From Nitrospirota bacterium (GTDB taxonomy: Bacteria > Nitrospirota > Leptospirillia > Leptospirillales > Leptospirillaceae): a DNA stretch of 39,254 nucleotides. Position 1 is the first letter of the stretch. Each line of letters opens with the position of its first letter. Both the position numbers and the translations under genes were made by a program. Below, in pieces: positions 24,364 to 33,005 of the stretch. The notes below the pieces were generated by a model. The model saw only the letters and a list, made by a program, of their open reading frames with translations, was not told the DNA's origin and did not search any database. Where the stretch lies: the NCBI GenBank assembly GCA_021810805.1, contig JAJZHW010000013.1:1-39254 (forward strand), given 5' to 3'.

Positions 24364-24373
24364 GGAGAGATTC

Positions 24374-25534
24374 ATGAAAATCACGCGCAAAAAGACGCGG
24401 AGGATAATGGTCGGCTCCGTCCCCATCGGAGACGGAGCCCCGGTGGCCGTTCAGTCCATGACGACCACCGATACCCGGGATATTGAAGCCACGCTTGTCC
24501 AGATCTCGGCCCTTGCCGAGGTGGGGTGCGAGATTATACGCCTTGCGGTGGTCGATCAGGAGGCGGCGGAGGCCGTGGGCAAGATCCACAAGAGGTCTCC
24601 CATTCCGGTGATTGCGGACATCCACTTCGACTACCATTTGGCCCTTACCGTCATCGAGGGAGGGGTTGATGGCGTGCGGATCAATCCGGGTAACATTGGA
24701 AGTCAGACGAAGATCCGGGCAATCGTGGAACGGATGAAGGACCGAGGCCTTCCCATCAGGATCGGGGTCAATGCCGGATCCCTCGAACGGGACCTTCTCG
24801 ATGAATATGGCCATCCCACGCCCGAAGCCATGGTGGAGTCGGCGATGCGCCACGTCGCCCTTTTGGAAAAGGAAAACTTTCACGACATCAAGATCTCGCT
24901 CAAGGCTTCAAATGTGCTCGACACCATCGATGCCTATTCCCTGGCCTCCGAGCGTTGCGACTACCCCCTGCACATCGGTGTCAGCGAAGCGGGGCCCCTT
25001 CTCTCAGGAACGGTCAAGTCCTCGGTGGGGTTGGGATACCTCCTTGCCAACGGCATCGGAGACACCATTCGGGTCTCTCTGGCAGCCGATCCCGTGGAGG
25101 AGGTCAAGGTGGCCTGGGGGATCCTCAAGTCTCTTGGACTTCGGAAGCGGGGGGTCAATGTGATCGCCTGTCCCACCTGCGGTCGTCTGGAAATCGATGT
25201 GGTCGGTCTGGCGGCCCGGGTGGAGGAGCGTCTTGCCCACGTCCAGGAGACCATGGACATCTCGATCCTGGGGTGTGTGGTCAACGGGATCGGGGAGGGC
25301 AAGGAGGCCGACCTGGGGATTGCGGGGGGGCAGGGGGTCGGGATCTTTTTTGAAAACGGAGAGGTCGTGAAGAAAATTCCGTCGCAGGACCTCGAGGAAC
25401 TCTTGATCGCCCAGGTGGAAAAAAAGGTGGAGATGATGAAGCAGGCGGGACTTTCCGGCCTTCGGGATGAAGGCGGTCGTCGGATCTCTCTTCCCATGGC
25501 TCCGGCCCAAGCCATTGTTGCGGAGAATGCGTGA
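24374..25534 (+). CDS. ispG: 4-hydroxy-3-methylbut-2-en-1-yl diphosphate synthase
   Basis: Iron-sulfur enzyme of the MEP pathway making HMBPP from MEcPP. The 386-residue product has the TIM-barrel N-terminal half (VQSMTTTDTRDIEATL, GCEIIRLAVV, IADIHFDYHLA, RINPGNIG) and the C-terminal [4Fe-4S] ligands CPTCGR and ILGCVVNGIGE. ATG 24374 has AGGAGAG upstream; a longer frame from 24314 overlaps rseP. Its stop overlaps the proS GTG (GTGA). The ferredoxin/flavodoxin donor is not in view. Confidence 0.96.
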   Translation: MKITRKKTRRIMVGSVPIGDGAPVAVQSMTTTDTRDIEATLVQISALAEVGCEIIRLAVVDQEAAEAVGKIHKRSPIPVIADIHFDYHLALTVIEGGVDGVRINPGNIGSQTKIRAIVERMKDRGLPIRIGVNAGSLERDLLDEYGHPTPEAMVESAMRHVALLEKENFHDIKISLKASNVLDTIDAYSLASERCDYPLHIGVSEAGPLLSGTVKSSVGLGYLLANGIGDTIRVSLAADPVEEVKVAWGILKSLGLRKRGVNVIACPTCGRLEIDVVGLAARVEERLAHVQETMDISILGCVVNGIGEGKEADLGIAGGQGVGIFFENGEVVKKIPSQDLEELLIAQVEKKVEMMKQAGLSGLRDEGGRRISLPMAPAQAIVAENA

Positions 25535-26820
25535 GGACGACCCGACTCCCTTATGTGACATTCCACGAGGATCCCGCCGAGGCGGAGACCGTCAGCCATC
25601 GGCTCATGCTCAGGGGTGGCTATGTGAGGAAGGTCGCCGGGGGCCTTTACGACTTTCTCCCTTTTGGCACCCGTGTCCTTCGGAGGGTTGAGCGGATTGT
25701 CCGCGAAGAGATGGACCGGGCAGGAGCCTTCGAGATCCTGATGCCGGCGCTTCAGCCGGCGGAGCTGTGGGAGAAGACCGGCCGCTGGGAGAAGTATGGC
25801 AAGGAGCTCTTCCGCCTGACCGATCGCCACGACAGGTCCTTTGCTCTGGGACCCACCCACGAGGAGGTGGTGACCGAGCTGGCGTCGGGGCTCCTGAACA
25901 GCTACCGCCAGCTACCGGTGACCCTCTACCAGATCCAGACAAAGTTCCGGGATGAGATGCGCCCCCGGTTCGGTCTGATGAGGGGACGGGAATTTGTCAT
26001 GAAGGATGCCTACTCCTTCGCCAGATCGAAGGAGGAGGGGGCCGAGTGTTATCGGATCATGCAGGAGGCTTACTTTCGCATATTTGCCCGTCTGGGGCTC
26101 TCGGTGCGGATGGTGGAGGCCGATACCGGGAACATTGGGGGCTCCTCCTCCCATGAGTTCATGGTGCTGGCCCCCTCGGGGGAGGATACCGTGGTTTTCT
26201 GCGGCGCCTGCCGGTATGCCTCCAATGTGGAGCTCGCGGGGACAGCGACCCGATGCCCCCTTTGTGGGGCGCCCCTTGAGCGGACAACTGCCATCGAGGT
26301 CGGCCATGTCTTTGATCTGGGCGAGCGTTACAGTGCTCCCATGCAGGCAAGCTTTCTCGACCCCGACGGGCGGGAGACCCTCTTTCATATGGGATGCTAT
26401 GGGATCGGTGTCAGCCGTCTCCTGGCTGCGGCGATTGAGCAGTCCCATGATGAGGCTGGGATCATCTGGCCGGTGGCGATGGCGCCCTTTGCTGTGGCGG
26501 TGCTTCCCTTGGGGGGACGTGATGTCTCTCTGGCCGAAAAGGGGCTTCGGATCGCCGGCCTTCTCGAGGAGCGCTTCCCCGAGGAGATTCTTGTCGACGA
26601 CCGCGACCTGCGGGCCGGAGTCAAGTTTGCCGATGCCGATCTTTGCGGCTTTCCAATTCAGGTCATCCTCGGAGAAAAAGGCCTCCGGGACAACCGGGCC
26701 GAAATCAAGGTCAGAAGTTCGGGAGAGCGCCACACCGTTGAGATTTCGGCACTTTCCGAGTGGATTGCCGATCACTTGGGGGGAGCCGGAGCGGTTGACA
26801 CCGGCCATCCCGATGCCTAA
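25531..26820 (+). CDS. proS: prolyl-tRNA synthetase, short form without the editing insertion
   Basis: Class II synthetase charging tRNA-Pro. At 429 residues it is about 140 shorter than the common bacterial ProRS. Class II motifs are intact: motif 1 region around GGLYDFLPFGTRVLRR, motif 2 TKFRDEMRPRFGLMRGREF and motif 3 GCYGIGVSRLLAAAIEQ. The YbaK-like editing domain that normally lies between motifs 2 and 3 is missing; its edges are joined by a possible zinc ribbon (CGAC then CPLCG, residues ~225-250). C-terminal anticodon domain is present. GTG 25531 has GGAG upstream and overlaps ispG's stop. Without editing, Ala-tRNA-Pro would need a separate deacylase. Confidence 0.93.
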   Translation: MRTTRLPYVTFHEDPAEAETVSHRLMLRGGYVRKVAGGLYDFLPFGTRVLRRVERIVREEMDRAGAFEILMPALQPAELWEKTGRWEKYGKELFRLTDRHDRSFALGPTHEEVVTELASGLLNSYRQLPVTLYQIQTKFRDEMRPRFGLMRGREFVMKDAYSFARSKEEGAECYRIMQEAYFRIFARLGLSVRMVEADTGNIGGSSSHEFMVLAPSGEDTVVFCGACRYASNVELAGTATRCPLCGAPLERTTAIEVGHVFDLGERYSAPMQASFLDPDGRETLFHMGCYGIGVSRLLAAAIEQSHDEAGIIWPVAMAPFAVAVLPLGGRDVSLAEKGLRIAGLLEERFPEEILVDDRDLRAGVKFADADLCGFPIQVILGEKGLRDNRAEIKVRSSGERHTVEISALSEWIADHLGGAGAVDTGHPDA

Positions 26821-26835
26821 AATGAACCCTTTGTA

Positions 26836-27321
26836 ATGCTTAGATATCACATCGACAGCATCCCCGATACGCGTGTGACCGAACCTCTGGAGGTGGATCT
26901 CTCCCTCTCCGAAGAGGTCGCCTCCGCACCGAAGGTCTTCCTTGATAAGGAAACCCGGGAGGAGTTCTCGCGTATCGACGGCCGGATCACCGGAGAGCTC
27001 GGGCGGGACGGAACCGACGTCCATGTCGATCTTTCCGTCTCCTACGAGATCCCGTTGACCTGCGTCCGGTGTCTGTCGGAATTTGTCCGGAAGGGTGAGA
27101 CCTCCGAGCGGACAATGTTTTTTCACCAGAAGGACCCCGATCCCGAATCCTTGGAGCGATACGGCAGTGACGGATGGGTCGATCTGGGACCATGGCTTCG
27201 GGAGCTCATTCTCACCGATCTTCCCTTTTATCCGGTGTGCCGGGAGGATTGTCGGGGGCTCTGTCCGGTGTGCGGACAAGACCGAAATCACGGAGAGTGC
27301 AACCATTCTGAAGAGCCCTGA
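26836..27321 (+). CDS. yceD: DUF177 / YceD family protein (23S rRNA accumulation)
   Basis: A 161-residue member of the DUF177 family, found immediately before rpmF in most bacteria and linked to large-subunit rRNA accumulation. The conserved Cys-x-x-Cys (TCVRCL) is in mid-protein, and the C-terminus has CREDCRGLCPVCGQDRN, a probable zinc site. ATG 26836 lies 15 nt after the proS stop. Cotranscription with rpmF and plsX is the usual arrangement and coordinates ribosome and lipid synthesis. Confidence 0.86.
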   Translation: MLRYHIDSIPDTRVTEPLEVDLSLSEEVASAPKVFLDKETREEFSRIDGRITGELGRDGTDVHVDLSVSYEIPLTCVRCLSEFVRKGETSERTMFFHQKDPDPESLERYGSDGWVDLGPWLRELILTDLPFYPVCREDCRGLCPVCGQDRNHGECNHSEEP

Positions 27322-27397
27322 ACTTCATTTCATGGGCTCGGAAACGAAGTGGCTGAGGCAAGGAAGATGAACCCGGTTTGATACGGGAAATCGTGAC

Positions 27398-27433
27398 GGT
27401 GACACTGAAGGGGCCGTGAAGCGGCTCGTCACC
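27398..27433 (+). promoter_or_regulatory. two-tier stem-loop in the rpmF leader
   Basis: GGTGAC (27398-27403) pairs with GTCACC (27428-27433), enclosing an inner GCCG/CGGC stem (27413-27416 and 27422-27425) with a TGAAG loop. It ends about 20 nt before the rpmF AAGGAG. It is not followed by a T run. A leader structure for autogenous control by L32 is possible but unproven. Confidence 0.35.
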
Positions 27434-27463
27434 GATCCATACAACTGGTAAAGGAGTTTATCC

Positions 27464-27646
27464 GTGGCACATCCAAAAACTAAGATCTCCCGTTCCCGGC
27501 GTGACAAGCGGCGGACCCACAAGAAGCTGACCCTTTCCGCCGTGGTCACCTGCCCCGCCTGCGGAGAGCCAAAGCAGCCCCATTACGCCTGTCTTTCCTG
27601 CGGAACCTACAACAAGCGTACCGTTCTCCGCGTCAAGAACGGCTGA
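27464..27646 (+). CDS. rpmF: 50S ribosomal protein L32
   Basis: A 60-residue L32 with the basic N-terminus AHPKTKISRSRRDKRR and the C-terminal zinc-binding form (CPACGE then CLSCG). Start is GTG 27464 with AAGGAG 7 nt upstream. The zinc-ribbon (C+) form is retained; some bacteria have a zinc-free version. Position between yceD and plsX is classic. Confidence 0.96.
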   Translation: MAHPKTKISRSRRDKRRTHKKLTLSAVVTCPACGEPKQPHYACLSCGTYNKRTVLRVKNG

Positions 27647-27664
27647 GGATCAGACCACGCCATA

Positions 27665-28744
27665 ATGAAGATCGCTCTCGATGCGATGGGTGGGGACTTC
27701 GGTTCCGACCCCCTGGTCGCAGGGGCCGACCTCGCCAGACGGGACTTCGGTACAGAGGTTGTCCTCGTCGGAGACCCTGAGCTTATTCGCGAGCGCCTTC
27801 GGGCTCTCTCCCTCCCTACGACCTCCTTTGAGATTGTTGAGGCGAAAGACGTGATCGACATGACCGACAAGGCCTCCGATGTGAGGAAACGTCGGGAGTC
27901 TACCGTCTGGGTGGCCTCTGAGCTTGTAAAGAAGGGCCATGTTCAGGGAGCGGTCTCTGCCGGGCATTCCGGGGCCTCCCTTGCCGCCGCCATGTGGGTT
28001 CTCGGCCGCCTCAAGGGGGTCGAGCGGCCCACCATCGGAACGATTCTTCCGTGCGGGCCCTCCCGAAAGTCCTCCTCCCATTCCCCCACTTCCTCCCGTA
28101 ATGTCGATCATTTCATTCTTGTCGACGGGGGGGCCAACGTCGATTGCAAACCCTCCCACCTTGTCTCCTTTGCCCGCATGGGCCGACTTCTTTCCCGCCA
28201 TCTCTTCTCCGTGGAGGAGCCTCGAGTCTCCCTTCTTTCCAACGGGGAGGAGGAGACCAAGGGGAACGAGCTGGTGGCGCAGACCATCGCCCTGCTCCGG
28301 GGTCGGGGAGAGGGGAGCGGGAAGGGCGAGCCCTTTCCCTGGTTTGCCGGTCCGATCGAATCCCGAGACATCTTTTCGGGAGAGACCGACGTGGTGGTCT
28401 GTGACGGATTTGTCGGGAATATCGTCCTCAAGGAGGCGGAAGGTCTGGCCCAGACCATCATGGAGATGATGAAGGATGCGGCCCGCTCCGATCTGCGGTC
28501 GAAAATCGGAGGACTTCTCCTGCGTCCGGCCCTCTCCCGGATGAAGAAAAGAATCGACTGGGCCGAATACGGAGGGGCTCCCCTTCTGGGCGTGGGAGGG
28601 CTCTTTGTCATTTGCCATGGTCGCTCCAATGCCCTGGCGATCAAGAACGCCATAGGGATGGCCGATCGTCTGGCGGCCTCTGGGCTCACCGAGGCGTTGA
28701 GGCTTGAGATGGCCCCCGCCGGAGAAGGGAAGGAGGCAGGATGA
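27665..28744 (+). CDS. plsX: phosphate acyltransferase PlsX
   Basis: Converts acyl-ACP to acyl-phosphate for the first acylation of glycerol-3-phosphate; peripheral membrane enzyme. The 359-residue product begins KIALDAMGGDFGSDPLVAGA and has the AVSAGHSGASLAAA helix, an ILVDGGANVDCKPSHL block and VVCDGFVGNIVLKEAEG, typical of the family. Start ATG 27665 lies 18 nt after rpmF; the end overlaps fabH by 4 nt (ATGA). A Ser-rich loop (RKSSSHSPTSSRN, ~138-150) is an unusual local insertion. Confidence 0.94.
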   Translation: MKIALDAMGGDFGSDPLVAGADLARRDFGTEVVLVGDPELIRERLRALSLPTTSFEIVEAKDVIDMTDKASDVRKRRESTVWVASELVKKGHVQGAVSAGHSGASLAAAMWVLGRLKGVERPTIGTILPCGPSRKSSSHSPTSSRNVDHFILVDGGANVDCKPSHLVSFARMGRLLSRHLFSVEEPRVSLLSNGEEETKGNELVAQTIALLRGRGEGSGKGEPFPWFAGPIESRDIFSGETDVVVCDGFVGNIVLKEAEGLAQTIMEMMKDAARSDLRSKIGGLLLRPALSRMKKRIDWAEYGGAPLLGVGGLFVICHGRSNALAIKNAIGMADRLAASGLTEALRLEMAPAGEGKEAG

Positions 28745-29739
28745 GCGGTCTTCGTGCCGTCATCACCGGGACAGGCTCCTACGCCCCCTCCCGGATCATG
28801 ACCAATGATGACTTTGCCGCCTACCTCGAGACGAACGACACGTGGATTCGCGAGCGAACGGGAATTCGGGAGCGACGGATCGCTGCCGAAGGAGAGGCCA
28901 CATCGGACCTCGCGGTGGAAGCGGCCAACAAGGCCCTCGAATCGGCCGGTCTGGCTCCTTCCGATATTGATGGAATCCTTCTGGCAACGGCGACCCCCGA
29001 TATTCTTTTCCCTTCGACCGCCTGTCTCGTCCAGGCCCGTCTGGGGGCGACCCGGGCCTTTGCCTTTGACCTCAACGCCGTCTGTTCGGGCTTTGTCTAC
29101 GCCATGACGGTGGCCAAGAGTCTGGTGGAGACGGGGGCGGCCGCCCGCCTCCTGGTAATCGGCTCCGAGGTCATGAGCCGCTCCCTGGACTGGTCCGACC
29201 GGGGTACCGCCATCCTCTTCGGGGACGGGGCGGGAGCGGTGGTGGTGGAGGCCTCCACCGTGGTGTCCCGTGGGCTGGGATCATTCAGGTTGGGGGCCGA
29301 CGGACGTCATTGGGAGATGATCCACACTCCGGGCGGAGGATCGCGCAGGACCGAGGAGCCGGCCACGATCCGGATGAAGGGGGGAGAGACCTTCAAGATG
29401 GCGGTTCGCCAGCTCCAGGAATCCGTGCTGGAGGTGTTAAAGCTCGAAGGGATCTCTCCGGCCGACATCTCCCTTCTGGTCCCGCACCAGGCGAACATTC
29501 GCATTATCGATGCCCTGGCGGCGCGGCTTGGCCTTGCCCCCGAGAGGATCATGGTCAACATCGACCGCTACGGAAACACCTCGGCCGCCTCGATTCCCGT
29601 CGCCCTCGACGAGGCGGTCAGAGGGGGCCGAGTCCAGGAGGGAGACCGCATTCTTCTGACGGCCTTTGGGGCCGGCGTGACCTGGGGGTCGGGAGTCCTC
29701 ACCTGGGAAGCCCATCGTCAGAAAAGGAGCCGCATGTGA
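28741..29739 (+). CDS. fabH: beta-ketoacyl-ACP synthase III
   Basis: Starts fatty-acid synthesis by condensing acetyl-CoA with malonyl-ACP. The 332-residue thiolase-fold protein has the catalytic Cys115 (LNAVCSGFVYA), the His in LVPHQANIRIIDA and the Asn in RYGNTSAASIP. Start overlaps plsX's stop, and its end overlaps fabD (GTGA). Acyl-CoA preference (straight or branched) cannot be read safely from the sequence. Confidence 0.96.
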   Translation: MSGLRAVITGTGSYAPSRIMTNDDFAAYLETNDTWIRERTGIRERRIAAEGEATSDLAVEAANKALESAGLAPSDIDGILLATATPDILFPSTACLVQARLGATRAFAFDLNAVCSGFVYAMTVAKSLVETGAAARLLVIGSEVMSRSLDWSDRGTAILFGDGAGAVVVEASTVVSRGLGSFRLGADGRHWEMIHTPGGGSRRTEEPATIRMKGGETFKMAVRQLQESVLEVLKLEGISPADISLLVPHQANIRIIDALAARLGLAPERIMVNIDRYGNTSAASIPVALDEAVRGGRVQEGDRILLTAFGAGVTWGSGVLTWEAHRQKRSRM

Positions 29740-30665
29740 AAACCGCCTATCTTTTTCCCGGACAGGGATCCCAGTCTCCCGGGATGCTCGACCGCTTCGA
29801 TGGAAGCAGCGAGCGGGCGACGATTGCCCGGGCTTCGGAGATCCTCTCTGCCGATGTCCTTAAGATTTCCCGGGATGAGCCCGCCGGAATCCTCGACCAG
29901 ACCCGCTGGACCCAGCCCCTTCTTCTTTTGTGCAGCACACTGGCCCTTGGACGTCTCGAGGAGGAGCCTCCTTCTGTCGTTCTGGGCCACAGTCTGGGAG
30001 AGTATTCTGCCCATGTGGCGGCCGGAGCTCTGGCCCTCGAGGATGCCCTTCTTTTGGTCCATCGTCGTGGGGAGGCGATGCAGGAGGCCGTTCCTGCCGG
30101 AACGGGGCTGATGGCAGCGGTGCTGGGCCCCTCGCGGGAGGAGATCGACCGCGTCCTTACCGAGGTTCGGAAGCTTTCCGGGGGGGTGGTGTCGGTGGCC
30201 AATGACAATTGCCCCGGGCAATGCGTGATTGCCGGCCAGAAGGAGGCCGTGGAGAGAGCCATCGAGGCCCTTCGGGCCGCCGGGGTCCGCAAGATTGTTC
30301 CCCTGGCTGTCTCCGTTCCCTCCCATACGGCCCTGATGGCCCCTGCGGCCAGGGTGATGAAGGAGCGGCTCGCCCAGACGAAATTAAAGCCCCTCAATAT
30401 CCCGGTGGTGGCCAATGTAACCGCCTCATTCGTGGGCCCGGGCGAGGCGTCCGCCGAGATCCGGGAGCTTCTTGTCCGCCAGCTGGAATCTCCCGTGGAG
30501 TGGACAAAGTCGATGGAGACGGTGCTTGCGTCGGGAGTCACGCGTTTTGTGGAGGTCGGCTCCGGCTCCGTCCTGACGGGTTTGGGCAAGCGGGTGGAAC
30601 GGCAGCTGGGGAGACCGGAAAAGCTCATCTGGGTCACCACCGACCCCAAGGTTGCGAAGGAGTAA
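29736..30665 (+). CDS. fabD: malonyl-CoA:ACP transacylase
   Basis: Loads malonyl groups from CoA onto ACP. The 309-residue product begins KTAYLFPGQGSQSPGM, with nucleophile Ser86 in GHSLGEYSAH and His197 in SVPSHTALM, and ends with FVEVGSGSVLTGLGKRV. GTG 29736 is chosen: AAAAGGAG is 7 nt upstream and it overlaps the fabH stop by 4 nt; the much longer open frame from 29310 is antifunctional overlap with fabH. Confidence 0.95.
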   Translation: MKTAYLFPGQGSQSPGMLDRFDGSSERATIARASEILSADVLKISRDEPAGILDQTRWTQPLLLLCSTLALGRLEEEPPSVVLGHSLGEYSAHVAAGALALEDALLLVHRRGEAMQEAVPAGTGLMAAVLGPSREEIDRVLTEVRKLSGGVVSVANDNCPGQCVIAGQKEAVERAIEALRAAGVRKIVPLAVSVPSHTALMAPAARVMKERLAQTKLKPLNIPVVANVTASFVGPGEASAEIRELLVRQLESPVEWTKSMETVLASGVTRFVEVGSGSVLTGLGKRVERQLGRPEKLIWVTTDPKVAKE

Positions 30666-30667
30666 GG

Positions 30668-31429
30668 ATGCGAGAAAAAGAAACCTCCCTTCCCCCCGTT
30701 TTCACCGCCCTGGTCACCGGAGCCAATCGGGGGATCGGGTGGGCCGTGGCCAAGGGGCTTCTGGAGGCGGGATACCGGGTGTACTTCGGCTGCCGCTCCA
30801 AGGAGGAGGAGTTGAAGTCCCGCATCGCCGACCTTCCCGGAGGGGATCGGGGCGAGGTCGTCCGGCTCGACATGAACGATTCCGCCTCCATCGACGGGGC
30901 AGTCGAATCGATCTTGCATCGCTCGGGAAGGGTTGATATTCTTGTGAACAACGCCGGGATCGTCCGGGACAAGCTCCTCGTCAGAATGGAGGAAGAGGAC
31001 TTCCGGGAGGTCATCGACGTCAACCTTGTCGGTCCTTTTCGGATGGTTCGGGCCGTCCTTCGCCCCATGATGAAGCAGCGCTATGGGCGGATCATCTCCA
31101 TCTCATCCGTGGTGGGAACCACCGGAAATGCCGGACAGGCCAACTATGCCGCCTCCAAGGGGGGACTCGAGGCCTTTACCAAGTCCGTAGCCCTCGAGGT
31201 GGGGACCCGAGGGATCACCGTCAATGTGGTGGCTCCGGGGTTTATCGAGACAGACATGACTGCGGGACTTCCGGAGAGCGTTACGACCGGAGTCTTGGAT
31301 CGGATTCCCGTGCGTCGGTTCGGAACGGGAGCGGAGATCGCCCATGCGGTCCGCTTTCTGGCCGACCCTGCGGCGGGCTATATTACGGGTGCGGTCATTC
31401 CAGTGAATGGCGGACTCGCCATGCCGTGA
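30668..31429 (+). CDS. fabG: 3-oxoacyl-ACP reductase
   Basis: NADPH-dependent short-chain dehydrogenase/reductase for the first reduction step of fatty-acid elongation. The 253-residue product has TGANRGIG (17-24), NNAG (94-97), catalytic Ser147, Tyr160 and Lys164 (YAASK), and a [10 protein letters not shown] loop. ATG 30668 follows AAGGAGTAAGG; the open frame upstream overlaps fabD. A short spacer with a hairpin precedes acpP. Confidence 0.95.
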   Translation: MREKETSLPPVFTALVTGANRGIGWAVAKGLLEAGYRVYFGCRSKEEELKSRIADLPGGDRGEVVRLDMNDSASIDGAVESILHRSGRVDILVNNAGIVRDKLLVRMEEEDFREVIDVNLVGPFRMVRAVLRPMMKQRYGRIISISSVVGTTGNAGQANYAASKGGLEAFTKSVALEVGTRGITVNVVAPGFIETDMTAGLPESVTTGVLDRIPVRRFGTGAEIAHAVRFLADPAAGYITGAVIPVNGGLAMP

Positions 31430-31438
31430 TGCGGCGAC

Positions 31439-31459
31439 GCCCGGGACAGGTTCCCGGGC
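31439..31459 (+). terminator. GC-rich hairpin between fabG and acpP
   Basis: GCCCGGGA (31439-31446) pairs perfectly with TCCCGGGC (31452-31459) across a CAGGT loop, followed by GAGACATTTTC. It lies 28 nt before the acpP ATG. The weak T run suggests partial termination or an mRNA-processing/stability element that lets the abundant ACP be expressed at a different level from fabG. Confidence 0.45.
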
Positions 31460-31487
31460 GAGACATTTTCTCAGGAGGTTTATTTTC

Positions 31488-31718
31488 ATGGCAATTAACG
31501 ATCGCGTCAAAAAAATCATTGCGGAACAGCTGGGTGTGGACGAAGAAGAGGTCCATCCCGAATCGCATTTCGTTGAGGATCTGGGTGCCGACTCTCTCGA
31601 TACCGTGGAACTCGTCATGGCGCTCGAAGAGGAATTCGGGATCGAGATTCCGGATGAGGATGCCGAAAAGATCTCCACCGTTCAGAACGCGGTCGACTAC
31701 ATCAGCGAGCGCGTCTAA
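31488..31718 (+). CDS. acpP: acyl carrier protein
   Basis: A 76-residue acidic four-helix carrier. The phosphopantetheine attachment site is Ser36 in [14 protein letters not shown]. It supplies acyl chains to the Fab enzymes here and probably to PlsX, the desaturase and the OlsB/DUF374 acyltransferases encoded elsewhere in the window. ATG 31488 has AGGAGG upstream. The stop overlaps fabF (TAATG). Confidence 0.97.
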   Translation: MAINDRVKKIIAEQLGVDEEEVHPESHFVEDLGADSLDTVELVMALEEEFGIEIPDEDAEKISTVQNAVDYISERV

Positions 31719-32971
31719 TGCCCATCCGTCCCCTTCAGGACAGGCGGGTCGTGGTGACTGGGGTGGGGGTCGTCTCCCCTCTGGGAAACACGGCGAAAGA
31801 GACCTGGGATTCGGCCGTGGCCGGCCGCTCCGGAGTCTCTGGGATTACCCGCTTCGACCCCTCTGATCTTCCCGTTCGCATCGGGGGGGAGGTGAAGGGA
31901 TTCGATCCGGCACAGTGGATCGATAAAAAAGAAATCAAGAAGATGGATACCTTTATCCATTTTGCCGTGGCGGCGGCCCAGATGGCGGCCGACGATGCGG
32001 GTCTTGAAATCGGGGACGCAAACCGGGAACGGATCGGTGTCTATGTCGGCTCCGGGATCGGGGGCATCGGAGGAATCGAGTACTACCACAGCCAGCTCGT
32101 GGAGGGAGGTCCCCGCAAGGTCTCTCCCTTTTTCATCCCCATGGTGCTGATCAACCTGGCCTCGGGTCAGATTGCGATCCGCATGGGGCTCGAAGGTCCC
32201 AACTCCTGTGCCGTCACGGCCTGCGCCACCGGAGTTCACTGTATCGGGGACGCCTATCATATGGTTCGCCGGGGCGATGCCGATGTCATGCTCGCCGGGG
32301 GAGCCGAATCGGCCTTTACTCCCCTGACGGTTTCGGGCTTTGCCGCGGCCCGGGCCCTCTCCTCAAGAAACGACGACCCGACAAAGGCGTCCCGGCCCTT
32401 CGATCGGGATCGGGATGGATTCGTGCTGGGCGAAGGGGCCGGGGTCGTCGTCCTCGAGACCCTTGAAGGAGCCCGCGCACGCAACGCCACCATCTATGGA
32501 GAGGTTCTGGGTTACGGTCTGACGGGGGACGCCTACCACATCACGTCCCCTCCCGATGATGCCTCCGGTGCCGTCCGGTGCATGCGGATGGCGCTCTCCA
32601 ATGCGGGCTTGTCACCCGATGAGATCGAGCATGTGAGTGCCCATGCCACCTCCACCTTTGCCGACAAGCTTGAGACGAAGGCTCTTCGGACCGTCTTTGG
32701 CGCCCATGCCGACAAGGTTCCCGTCACCGCGCTCAAGTCGATGATGGGCCACCTTCTGGGGGCCGCGGGGGGGGTGGAGACGGCCATGGCCTTCATGACG
32801 CTCCGCCATGGGGTAATCCTTCCCACCATCAACGTCGAGAATCCCGATCCGGAGTGCAATCTTGACTATGTTACGGAGGGGGCGCGCCGCCGGCCTGTCC
32901 GAACAATCCTCAAGAATTCCTTTGGCTTTGGCGGAACGAACGCCTCACTGGTCATTGCCCGGGTCGACTGA
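31718..32971 (+). CDS. fabF: beta-ketoacyl-ACP synthase II
   Basis: Elongating condensing enzyme for malonyl-ACP and acyl-ACP. The 417-residue protein has catalytic Cys169 in AVTACATGVHCIG, the first His in SAHATSTFADKLETKAL and the second His in SMMGHLLGAAGG, plus the NSFGFGGTNASLV C-terminal loop. The usual HGTST reads HATST. Its ATG overlaps the acpP stop by 1 nt. Confidence 0.96.
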   Translation: MPIRPLQDRRVVVTGVGVVSPLGNTAKETWDSAVAGRSGVSGITRFDPSDLPVRIGGEVKGFDPAQWIDKKEIKKMDTFIHFAVAAAQMAADDAGLEIGDANRERIGVYVGSGIGGIGGIEYYHSQLVEGGPRKVSPFFIPMVLINLASGQIAIRMGLEGPNSCAVTACATGVHCIGDAYHMVRRGDADVMLAGGAESAFTPLTVSGFAAARALSSRNDDPTKASRPFDRDRDGFVLGEGAGVVVLETLEGARARNATIYGEVLGYGLTGDAYHITSPPDDASGAVRCMRMALSNAGLSPDEIEHVSAHATSTFADKLETKALRTVFGAHADKVPVTALKSMMGHLLGAAGGVETAMAFMTLRHGVILPTINVENPDPECNLDYVTEGARRRPVRTILKNSFGFGGTNASLVIARVD

Positions 32972-33005
32972 CAAGGTCCTTTCTCCCTCCGTCAAAGGGG
33001 TTTCG

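Noticed and set aside
25912-27306. 464-residue minus-strand open frame opposite proS/yceD
   Set aside because: Covers two certain genes antisense and has no recognisable motif.
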